Origin: Leuctra nigra | Taxonomy: Eukaryota; Arthropoda; Insecta; Plecoptera; Leuctridae | DNA: 64,000 nt | Assembly: GCA_934045905.1 (NCBI GenBank) | Contig: OW203763.1 | Location: forward strand, 45,967,941 to 46,031,940 | Direction: 5' to 3' | Part shown: positions 13,701-25,700 of the stretch, piece by piece | Position numbering within the stretch: the first letter of the stretch is position 1 | Layout of the letters: each line of letters begins with the position of its first letter | Notes under the pieces: generated by a model | Database searches by the model: none | The model's input: only the letters and a program-made list of their open reading frames with translations | Told to the model about the DNA's origin: nothing | Translations under genes and position numbers: made by a program

Positions 13701-16700
13701 TGATTTTATAGAAGACATGAAGGTAAGATTGAACGGTGGAAAGGAGGTGGTCGTGGCCTCTTAATGGGGAACATTAGAGCATTTGCAGATTGCCTCTCGA
13801 CTGAGGAATAACAAACAAAACCCCGTACACCGGCGTTCAGCACCAGAGAGTTGTTTGTCAAAAGGGCCCATCAAACACGTCAATAGGAGGTCAGTCGTGG
13901 CCTATACGTGGATGAGATTTGACTACTACGATCGGCCTTCAGCGCATACCTAGCGGTCAGCTCAAGAACCACTGGCGTAACTTTGATATTGCACTTAGAT
14001 GTTTTGGGGGGAGACGGGTGGGGGGGGGGAGTCAAAATTTTGTATCGAATGAATACCATAAAAAGCAAAACCATATGATGAAAATAAAAACATTATTGGA
14101 TAAAACAAAAATTTAAAAATTATTTTGACTTATTTGCTATTTGGTACTGATTAACCTTAGACGACTTATCATCAGTTTGACACTGGGAGAATTTCGTCCA
14201 AAAACATGAGAAAATAAAATCACAGCATTTTCAAAATTAAAATTGGAGTATTTTAAAGATATTTACTTAAAGAAATCTACCAAAATGTGTGTTTCAATCG
14301 AGTTAAAAAGCAGTAAAGTAAAGTCAAGTAAATTCAATAGTAAAGTCAAACATTATTCCGGGCCTACCATGAGACCCGACGCACATATTGCTCTGACAAG
14401 TGTGTTCTCGGGACTATTGAGCCCTCTGACATGTGTGTTCTCGGGACTATTGAGCCCTCTGACAAGTGTGTTCTCGGAACTATTGAGCCCTCTGACAAGT
14501 GTGTTCTCGGGACTATTGAGCCCTCTGACAAGTGTGTTCTCGGGACTGATAAGCCCTCTGACAAGTGTGTTCTCGGGACTATTGAGCCCTCTGACAAGTG
14601 TGTTCTCGGGACTATTGAGCCCTCTGACAAGTGTGTTCTCGGGACTATTAAGCCCTCTGACAAGTGTGTTTTCGGGACTATTGAGCCCTCTGACAAGTGT
14701 GTTCACGGGACTGATGAGACCTCTGACAAGTGTGTTCACGGGACTGATGAGCCCTCTGACAAGTGTGTTCTCGGGACTGATGAGCCCTCTGACAAGTGTG
14801 TTCTCGGGACTGGATCGCAACAAGCGAGCAGCAAGTGGTGTGTTAAAGTATTGTATTCACCTGGACTGATGAGCCCTCTGACAAGTGTGTTCTCGGGACT
14901 GGATCGCAACAAGCGAGCAGCAAGTGGTGTGTTAAAGTATTGTATTCACCTGGACTGATGAGCCCTCTGACAAGTGTGTTCTCGGGACTGGATCGCAACA
15001 AGCGAGCAGCAAGTGGTGTGTTAAAGTATTGTATTCACCTGGACTGATGAGCCCTCTGACAAGTGTGTTCTCGGGACTGGATCGCAACAAGCGAGCAGCA
15101 AGTGGTGTGTTAAAGTATTGTATTCACCTGGACTGATGAGCCCTCTGACAAGTGTGTTCTCGGGACTGGATCGCAACAAGCGAGCAGCAAGTGGTGTGTT
15201 AAAGTATTGTATTCACCTGGACTGATGAGCCCTCTGACAAGTGTGTTCTCGGGACTGTATCGCAACAAGCGAGCAGCAAGTGGTGTGTTAAAGTATTGTA
15301 TTCACCTGGACTGATGAGCCCTCTGACAAGTGTGTTCTCGGGACTGGATCGCAACAAGCGAGCAGCAAGTGGTGTGTTAAAGTATTGTATTCACCTGGAC
15401 TGATGAGCCCTCTGACAAGTGTGTTCACGGGACTGATGAGCCCTCTGACAAGTGTGTTCACGGGACTGATGAGCCCTCTGACAAGTGTGTTCTCGGGACT
15501 GATGAGCCCTCTGACAAGTGTGTTCTCGGGACTGGATCGCAACAAGCGAGCAGCAAGTGGTGTGTTAAAGTATTGTATTCACCTGGACTGATGAGCCCTC
15601 TGACAAGTGTGTTCTCGAGACTGGATCGCAACAAGCGAGCAGCAAGTGGTGTGTTAAAGTATTGTATTCACCTGGACTGATGAGCCCTCTGACAAGTGTG
15701 TTCTCGGGACTGATGAGCCCTCTGACAAGTGTGTTCTCGGGACTGGATCGCAACAAGCGAGCAGCAAGTGGTGTGTTAAAGTATTGTATTCACCTGGACT
15801 GATGAGCCCTCTGACAAGTGTGTTCTCGGGACTGGATCGCAACAAGCGAGCAGCAAGTGGTGTGTTAAAGTATTGTATTCACCTGGACTGATGAGCCCTC
15901 TGACAAGTGTGTTCTCGGGACTGGATCGCAACAAGCGAGCAGCAAGTGGTGTGTTAAAGTATTGTATTCACCTGGACTGATGAGCCCTCTGACAAGTGTG
16001 TTCTCGGGACTGTATCGCAACAAGCGAGCAGCAAGTGGTGTGTTAAAGTATTGTTATCACCTGGACTGATGAGCCCTCTGACAAGTGTGTTCTCGGGACT
16101 GGATCGCAACAAGCGAGCAACAAGTGGTGTGTTAAAGTATTGTATTCACCTGGACTGATGAGCCCTCTGACAAGTGTGTTCTCGGGACTGTATCGCAACA
16201 AGCGAGCAGCAAGTGGTGTGTTAAAGTATTGTATTCACCTGGACTGATGAGCCCTCTGACAAGTGTGTTCTCGGGACTGTATCGCAACAAGCGAGCAACA
16301 AGTGGTGTGTTAAAGTATTGTATTCACCTGGACTGATGAGCCCTCTGACAAGTGTGTTCTCGGGACTGTATCGCAACAAGCGAGCAGCAAGTGGTGTGTT
16401 AAAGTATTGTATTCACCTGGACTGATGAGCCCTCTGACAAGTGTGTTCTCGGGACTGGATCGCGACAAGCGAGCAGCAAGTGGTGTGTTAAAGTATTGTA
16501 TTCACCTGGACTGATGAGCCCTCTGACAAGTGTGTTCTCGGGACTGGATCGCTACAAGCGAGCAGCAAGTGGTGTGTTAAAGTATTGTATTCACCTGGAC
16601 TGATGAGCCCTCTGACAAGTGTGTTCTCGGGACTGGATCGCAACAAGCGAGCAACAAGTGGTGTGTTAAAGTATTGTATTCACCTGGACTGATGAGCCCT

Positions 16701-19700
16701 CTGACAAGTGTGTTCTCGGGACTGGATCGCAACAAGCGAGCAGCAAGTGGTGTGTTAAAGTATTGTATTCACCTGGACTGATGAGCCCTCTGACAAGTGT
16801 GTTCTCGGGACTGGATCGCAACAAGCGAGCAGCAAGTGGTTTGTTAAAGTATTGTATTCACCTGGACTGATGAGCCCTCTGACAAGTGTGTTCTCGGGAC
16901 TGGATCGCAACAAGCGAGCAGCAAGTGGTGTGTTAAAGTATTGTATTCACCTGGACTGATGAGCCCTCTGACAAGTGTGTTCTCGGGACTGGATCGCAAC
17001 AAGCGAGCAACAAGTGGTGTGTTAAAGTATTGTATTCACCTTGACTGATGAGCCCTCTGACAAGTGTGTTCTCGGGACTGGATCGCAACAAGCGAGCAGC
17101 AAGTGGTGTGTTAAAGTATTGTATTCACCTGGACTGATGAGCCCTCTGACAAGTGTGTTCTCGGGACTGGATCGCAACAAGCGAGCAACAAGTGGTGTGT
17201 TAAAGTATTGTATTCACCTGGACTGATGAGCCCTCTGACAAGTGTGTTCTCGGGACTGGATCGCTACAAGCGAGCAGCAAGTGGTGTGTTAAAGTATTGT
17301 ATTCACCTGGACTGATGAGCCCTCTGACAAGTGTGTTCTCGGGACTGGATCGCAACAAGCGAGCAGCAAGTGGTGTGTTAAAGTATTGTAATCACCTGGA
17401 CTGATGAGCCCTCTGACAAGTGTGTTCACGGGACTGATGAGCCCTCTGACAAGTGTGTTCTCGGGACTGATGAGCCCTCTGACAAGTGTGTTCTCGGGAC
17501 TGGATCGCAACAAGCGAGCAGCAAGTGGTGTGTTAAAGTATTGTATTCACCTGGACTGATGAGCCCTCTGACAAGTGTGTTCTCGGGACTGGATCGCAAC
17601 AAGCGAGCAGCAAGTGGTGTGTTAAAGTATTGTATTCACCTGGACTGATGAGCCCTCTGACAAGTGTGTTCTCGGGACTGGATCGCAACAAGCGAGCAGC
17701 AAGTGGTGTGTTAAAGTATTGTATTCACCTGGACCGATGAGCCCTCTGACAAGTGTGTTCTCGGGACTGGATCGCAACAAGCGAGCAGCAAGTGGTGTGT
17801 TAAAGTATTGTTATCACCTGGACTGATGAGCCCTCTGACAAGTGTGTTCTCGGGACTGGATCGCAACAAGCGAGCAACAAGTGGTGTGTTAAAGTATTGT
17901 ATTCACCTGGACTGATGAGCCCTCTGACAAGTGTGTTCTCAGGACTGGATCGCAACAAGCGAGCAACAAGTGGTGTGTTAAAGTATTGTATTCACCTGGA
18001 CTGATGAGCCCTCTGACAAGTGTGTTCTCGGGACTGGATCGCAACAAGCGAGCAGCAAGTGGTGTGTTAAAGTATTGTATTCACCTGGACTGATGAGCCC
18101 TCTGACAAGTGTGTTCTCGGGACTGGATCGCAACAAGCGAGCAGCAAGTGGTGTGTTAAAGTATTGTATTCACCTGGACTGATGAGCCCTCTGACAAGTG
18201 TGTTCTCGGGACTGGATCGCAACAAGCGAGCAACAAGTGGTGTGTTAAAGTATTGTAATCACCTGGACTGATGAGCCCTCTGACAAGTGTGTTCTCGGGA
18301 CTGGATCGCAACAAGCGAGCAGCAAGTGGTGTGTTAAAGTATTGTATTCACCTGGACTGATGAGCCCTCTGACAAGTGTGTTCTCGGGACTGGATCGCAA
18401 CAAGCGAGCAGCAAGTGGTGTGTTAAAGTATTGTATTCACCTGGACTGATGAGCCCTCTGACAAGTGTGTTCTCGGGACTGGATCGCAACAAGCGAGCAG
18501 CAAGTGGTGTGTTTAAGTATTGTATTCACCTGGACTGATGAGCCCTCTGACAAGTGTGTTCTCGGGACTGTATCGCAACAAGCGAGCAGCAAGTGGTGTG
18601 TTAAAGTATTGTATTCACCTGGACTGATGAGCCCTCTGACAAGTGTGTTCTCGGGACTGGATCGCAACAAGCGAGCAGCAAGTGGTGTGTTAAAGTATTG
18701 TAATCACCTGGACTGATGAGCCCTCTGACAAGTGTGTTCTCGGGACTGGATCGCAACAAGCGAGCAGCAAGTGGTGTGTTAAAGTATTGTATTCACCTGG
18801 ACTGATGAGCCCTCTGACAAGTGTGTTCTCGGGACTGGATCGCAACAAGCGAGCAACAAGTGGTGTGTTAAAGTATTGTAATCACCTGGACTGATGAGCC
18901 CTCTGACAAGTGTGTTCTCGGGACTGGATCGCAACAAGCGAGCAGCAAGTGGTGTGTTAAAGTATTGTATTCACCTGGACTGATGAGCCCTCTGACAAGT
19001 GTGTTCTCGGGACTGGATCGCAACAAGCGAGCAGCAAGTGGTGTGTTAAAGTATTGTATTCACCTGGACTGATGAGCCCTCTGACAAGTGTGTTCTCGGG
19101 ACTGGATCGCAACAAGCGAGCAGCAAGTGGTGTGTTAAAGTATTGTATTCACCTGGACTGATGAGCCCTCTGACAAGTGTGTTCTCGGGACTGGATCGCA
19201 ACAAGCGAGCAGCAAGTGGTGTGTTAAAGTATTGTATTCACCTGGACTGATGAGCCCTCTGACAAGTGTGTTCTCGGGACTGGATCGCAACAAGCGAGCA
19301 GCAAGTGGTGTGTTAAAGTATTGTATTCACCTGGACTGATGAGCCCTCTGACAAGTGTGTTCTCGGGACTGGATCGCAACAAGCGAGCAGCAAGTGGTGT
19401 GTTAAAGTATTGTATTCACCTGGACTGATGAGCCCTCTGACAAGTGTGTTCTCGGGACTGGATCGCAACAAGCGAGCAACAAGTGGTGTGTTAAAGTATT
19501 GTATTCACCTGGACTGATGAGCCCTCTGACAAGTGTGTTCTCGGGACTGTATCGCAACAAGCGAGCAGCAAGTGGTGTGTTAAAGTATTGTATTCACCTG
19601 GACTGATGAGCCCTCTGACAAGTGTGTTCTCGGGACTGGATCGCAACAAGCGAGCAGCAAGTGGTGTGTTAAAGTATTGTATTCACCTGGACTGATGAGC

Positions 19701-22700
19701 CCTCTGACAAGTGTGTTCTCGGGACTGGATCGCAACAGGCGAGCAGCAAGTGGTGTGTTAAAGTATTGTATTCACCTGGACTGATGAGCCCTCTGACAAG
19801 TGTGTTCTCGGGACTGGATCGCAACAAGCGAGCAGCAAGTGGTGTGTTAAAGTATTGTATTCACCTGGACTGATGAGCCCTCTGACAAGTGTGTTCTCGG
19901 GACTGGATCGCAACAAGCGAGCAGCAAGTGGTGTGTTAAAGTATTGTATTCACCTGGACTGATGAGCCCTCTGACAAGTGTGTTCTCGGGACTGGATCGC
20001 AACAAGCGAGCAGCAAGTGGTGTGTTAAAGTATTGTATTCACCTGGACTGATGAGCCCTCTGACAAGTGTGTTCTCGGGACTGGATCGCAACAGGCGAGC
20101 AGCAAGTTGTGTGTTAAAGTATTGTATTCACCTGGACTGATGAGCCCTCTGACAAGTGTGTTCTCGGGACTGGATCGCAACAAGCGAGCAGCAAGTGGTG
20201 TGTTAAAGTATTGTATTCACCTGGACTGATGAGCCCTCTGACAAGTGTGTTCTCGGGACTGGATCGCAACAGGCGAGCAGCAAGTTGTGTGTTAAAGTAT
20301 TGTATTCACCTGGACTGATGAGCCCTCTGACAAGTGTGTTTTCGGGACTGGATCGCAACAAGCGAGCAGCAAGTGGTGTGTTAAAGTATTGTATTCACCT
20401 GGACTGATGAGCCCTCTGACAAGTGTGTTCTCGGGACTGGATCGCAACAAGCGAGCAGCAAGTGGTGTGTTAAAGTATTGTATTCACCTGGACTGATGAG
20501 CCCTCTGACAAGTGTGTTCTCGGGACTGGATCGCAACAGGCGAGCAGCAAGTTGTGTGATGGGAATGTCGGTGTAGTTGAGAGAGCCGGCAGAGGATTGC
20601 AACATCACATCCATGGTCCTCATGTCGGGGGCCATCTCCAGGACGAGGCGGGCGTTGTTTTCGCTGGACTCTTCTCTTTGCTTGCTTTCTGCGAGGTACG
20701 GGAACAAGTAGTGTTTCGCCACACCCAAAGACATGGAGGCGGCCTCCGAAGTTGCATATTTCACCTGCGAAATAAGAAATGAAACATATTATTGATTAAT
20801 TGAGCACAGGTGCGTAGAAAGGAGGTGGGGGGGAAGGCGATTGTGTGATATATCCTGCCCCCCCCCCCCCCCACTCCCCTCAACTATTTGAGCTGTCTGA
20901 CCCCCAATAATTTCAAAAATATAAGTTTAGCATCGCAGAATCGCTTTAAATTGCTTAAATTCTAACAACATTCTAGCAATTCTAGCAACAATTGGAATGT
21001 TGTTTGATTCAGTTTGTGTATTTTAGAGCCCCAGAATCACTTTTAAATTGTGTTTAAATTTTAAAAATTGCACTCGCCTTCTTTTGGTTTAACAGTCCCC
21101 CCCCCCCCCCCCCCTAATGAGGAACAGTTTCTTACTTGAAGCAATTAATTTTTGTTTATTAGGTGGGGGAAAATATTATCAATATATTTGCATTATGTTA
21201 TTTCTTTTATAAATAGTGATGAAATCTGCTGATTATAAATACGATTATACCTTTATTTTCCATACTCTCAGATGGTGCAACACAGCGAACACACCTAGAA
21301 ATGGTTGTGAAAAAGACACAAAGGACTGAGGGAAAGCGTAGTCGGAATAATATTATGGTAATTTGTCTGAGGGACCAGAACCGGAACAGTTTATAACTTT
21401 CTCCTGAATAACCGGAACCGGAACCAAAGCTTTATACTCAATATTCTCGAAAACTCACCGCATCGTTGTACTGAACGGTAATGTTGAAATGGTCCAGATA
21501 CGCCAAAGAGTCTGCGATCTTGCGGCAAGATGGCTGCAAGTTGTCTCGCTGACGAAGACACTTCTTGTACATCGGCAGTTCTCTGAGAGCTTGCAGACGG
21601 CTGTCAGATCTCGTGATCGTACCCTAGAAACAAGGTGGATCAAGTATATAGGGGAGATGTATCCTAGAAGCAAGGTGGATCAAGTATATAGGGAAAGATC
21701 GTACCCTAGAAGCAAGGTGGATCAAGTATATAGGGGGAAATCGTATCCTAGAAGCAAGGTGGATCAAGTATTTAGGGGGAGATCGTACCCTAGAAGCAAG
21801 GTGGATCAAGTATATAGGGGGAGATCGTATCCTAGAAGCAAGGTGGATCAAGTATATAGGGGGAGATCGTATCCTAGAAGCAAGGTGGATCAAGTATTTA
21901 GGGGGATATCGTATCCTAGAAGCAAGGTGGATCAAGTATATAGGGGGGGGGGGGGGGGGGAGGGGAGACCTTGCCCTAGAAGCAAGGTGGATCAAGTATA
22001 TAGGGGGAGATCTTGCCCTAGAAGCAAGGTGGATCAAGTATATAGGGGGAGATCGTACCCTAGAAGCAAGGTGGATCAAGTATATAGTGGGAGATCGTAC
22101 CCTAGAAGCAAGGTAGATCAAGTATATAGGGGGGAAATCGTATCCTAGAAGCAAGGTAGATCAAGTATATAGGGGGAGATCGTATCCTAGAAACAAGGTG
22201 GATCAAGTATATAGGGGATATCGTATCCTAGAAGCAAGGTGGATCAAGTATATAGGGGGAGATCGTATCCTAGAAGCAAGGTGGATCAAGTATATAGGGG
22301 GAGATCGTACCCTAGAAAAAAAGGTGGATCAAGTATATAGGGGGAGATCGTACCCTAGAAGCAAGGTGGATCAAGTATATAGGGGGAGATCGTATCCTAG
22401 AAGCAAGGTGGATCAAGTATATAGGGGGAGATCGTACCCTAGAAGCAAGGTGGATCATGTATATAGGGGGAGATCGTACCCTAGAAGCAAGGTGGATCAA
22501 GTATATAGGAGGAGATCGTATCCTAGAAGCAAGGTGGATAAAGTATATAGGGGGAGATCGTATCCTAGAAGCAAGGTGGATCAAGTATATAGGAGGGAGA
22601 CCTTGCCCTAGAAGCAAGGTGGATCAAGTATATAGGGGGGAGACCTTGCCCTAGAAGCAAGGTGGATCAAGTATATAGGGGGAGATCGTACCCTAAAAGC

Positions 22701-25700
22701 AAGGTGGATCAAGTATATAGGGGGAGACCTTGCCCTAGAAGCAAGGTAGATCAAGTATATAGGGGGAGACCTTGCCCTAGAAGCAAGGTAGATCAAGTAT
22801 ATAGGGGGAGATCGTACCCTAGAAGCAAGGTGGATCAAGTATATAGGGGGAGATCGTACCCTAGAAGCAAGGTGGATCAAGTATATAGGGAGGAGACCTT
22901 GCCCTAGAAGCAAGGTAGATCAAGTATATAGGGGGAAACCTTGCCCTAGAAGCAAGGTAGATCAAGTATATCGGGGGAGATCGTACCCAAGAAGCAAGGT
23001 GGATCAAGTATATAGGGGGAGATCGTACCCTAGAAGCAAGGTGGATCAAGTATATAGGGGGAGATCGTACCCTAGAAGCAAGGTAGATCATGTATATAGG
23101 GGGGAGATCGTATCCTAGAAGCAAGGTGGATGAAGTATATAGGGGGGGGGGGGGGGAGACCTTGCCCTAGAAGCAAGGTGGATCAAGTATATAGGGGGGA
23201 GACCTTGCCCTAGAAGCAAGGTAGATCAAGTATATAGGGGGAGATCGTACCCTAGAAGCAAGGTAGATCAAGTATATAGGGGGAGACCTTGCCCTAGAAG
23301 CAAGGTAGATCAAGTATATAGGAGGGAAACCTTGCCCTAGAAGCAAGGTGGATCAGGTATATAGGGGGGAGATCGTATCCTAGAAGCAAGGTGGATCAAG
23401 TATTTAGGGGGAGATCGTATCCTAGAAGCAAGGTAGATCAAGTATATAGCGGTGAGACCTTGCCCTAGAAGCAAGGTAGATCAAGTATATAGGGGGGAGA
23501 TCGTATCCTAGAAGCAAGGTGGATCAAGTATTTAGGGGGAGATCGTATCCTAGAAGCAAGGTAGATCAAGTATATAGGGGGGAGACCTTGCCCTAGAAGA
23601 AAGGTGGATCAAGTATATAGGGGGAGATCGTACCCTAGAAGCAAGGTAGATCATGTATATAGGGGGGAGACCTTGCCCTAGAAGCAAGGTAGATCAAGTA
23701 TATAGGGGGGAGACCTTGCCCTATGCCTCGTCCACACTGTGTACTTAAGTGACACACTTAAGTACATACTAATCTTAAGTCATGTGTAGTCCATCCACCA
23801 GATACTTAAGTCTCGAGTCGACGTAAGATTTGAAAAACTCGTTCGTAAGTAGGTGTTTATCGCAGATCACGAGATCTCGTGCAATTTCTCGTTTTGAAAT
23901 TACCGCGCGAAAAGTCATTTGGAGGTTTTACAATGTATACACACATTTGTTACAATGTAACGATACAATGTATGTACTAACGGAGATATTGTCATGAAAG
24001 AATAATAAAATACCACAATATTAACAACTATAACCTTAAAAACACTCCAAATGTCAAACAGCTGTACAGTTTCCACTGCCAACTTAACATGGTAGTTCCT
24101 TCACACTTTTACCTCAATTTTCAGGCGGTGACTTGTGATTTAAGTTTGTAGTGTAGACGATCATGAAAACTTAATATTAGTAGGTACTTAAATAGGTAAT
24201 GCTTAAGTATGCTGTGTAGACCTTGCCCTAGAAGCAAGGTAAATCAAGTATATAGGGGGGAAACCTTGCCCTAGAAGCAAGGTGGATCAAGTATATAGAG
24301 GGGAGACCTTGCCCTAGAAGCAAGGTGGATCAAGTATATAGGGGGAGGTTGTACCCTAGAAGCAAGGTGGATCAAGTACATAGGGGGAGATCGTATCCTA
24401 GAAGCAAGGTAGATCAAGTATATAGGGGGGAGACCTTGCCCTAGAAGCAAGGTAGATCAAGTATATAGGGGGAGATCGTACCCTAGAAGCAAGGTGGATC
24501 AAGTTTATAGGGGGAGATCGTATCCTAGAAGCAAGGTAGATCAAGTATATAGGGGGAGATCGTACCCTAGAAGCAAGGTGGATCAAGTATATAGGGGGGA
24601 GACCTTGCCCTAGAAGCAAGGTGGATCAAGTATATAGGGGGAGGTTGTACCCTAGAAGCAAGGTGGATCAAGTACATAGGGGGAGATCGTATCCTAGAAG
24701 CAAGGTAGATCAAGTATATAGGGGGGAGACCTTGCCCTAGAAGCAAGGTAGATCAAGTATATAGGGGGAGATCGTACCCTAGAAGCAAGGTGGATCAAGT
24801 ATATAGGGGGGAGACCTTGCCCTAGAAGCAAGGTGGATCAAGTATATAGGGGGAGGTCGTACCCTAGAAGCAAGGTGGATCAAGTATATAGGGGGAGGTC
24901 GTTCCCTAGAAGCAAGGTAGATCAAGTATATAGGGGGGAGACCTTGCCCTAGAAGCAAGGTAGATCAAGTATATAGGGGGAGATCGTACCCTAGAAGCAA
25001 GGTGGATCAAGTATATAGGGGGAGATCGTATCCTAGAAGCAAGGTAGATCAAGTATATAGGGGGAGATCGTACCCTAGAAGCAAGGTGGATCAAGTATAT
25101 AGGGGGGAGACCTTGCCCTAGAAGCAAGGTGGATCAAGTATATAGGGGGAGGTTGTACCCTAGAAGCAAGGTGGATCAAGTACATAGGGGGAGATCGTAT
25201 CCTAGAAGCAAGGTAGATCAAGTATATAGGGGGGAGACCTTGCCCTAGAAGCAAGGTAGATCAAGTATATAGGGGGAGATCGTACCCTAGAAGCAAGGTG
25301 GATCAAGTATATAGGGGGGAGACCTTGCCCTAGAAGCAAGGTGGATCAAGTATATAGGGGGAGGTCGTACCCTAGAAGCAAGGTGGATCAAGTATATAGG
25401 GGGAGGTCGTACCCTAGAAGCAAGGTGGATCAAGTATATAGGGGGAGATCGTATCCTAGAAGCAAGGTAGATCAAGTATATAGGGGGGAGATCGTACCCT
25501 AGAAGCAAGGTGGATCAAGTATATAGGGGGGAGACCTTGCCCTAGAAGCAAGGTGGATCAAGTATATAGGGGGAGGTCGTAACCTAGAAGCAAGGTGGAT
25601 CAAGTATATAGGGGGAGATCGTATCCTAGAAGCAAGGTAGATCAAGTATATAGGGGGGAGATCGTACCCTAGAAGCAAGGTGGATCAAGTATATAGGGGG

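Noticed and set aside
14243..15756. Open frames on both strands with SPENTLVRGL or CVLGTIEPSDK repeats
   Set aside because: Shadows of the 33-bp and 89-bp arrays in intron 18; several frames are open at once, typical of stop-free minisatellites.
21489..23124. Repetitive frames PRSKVDQVYRG (plus) and ASRVRSPPIYLIHL (minus)
   Set aside because: Shadows of the 42-bp array; only the first 9 nt of each unit derive from a coding exon.
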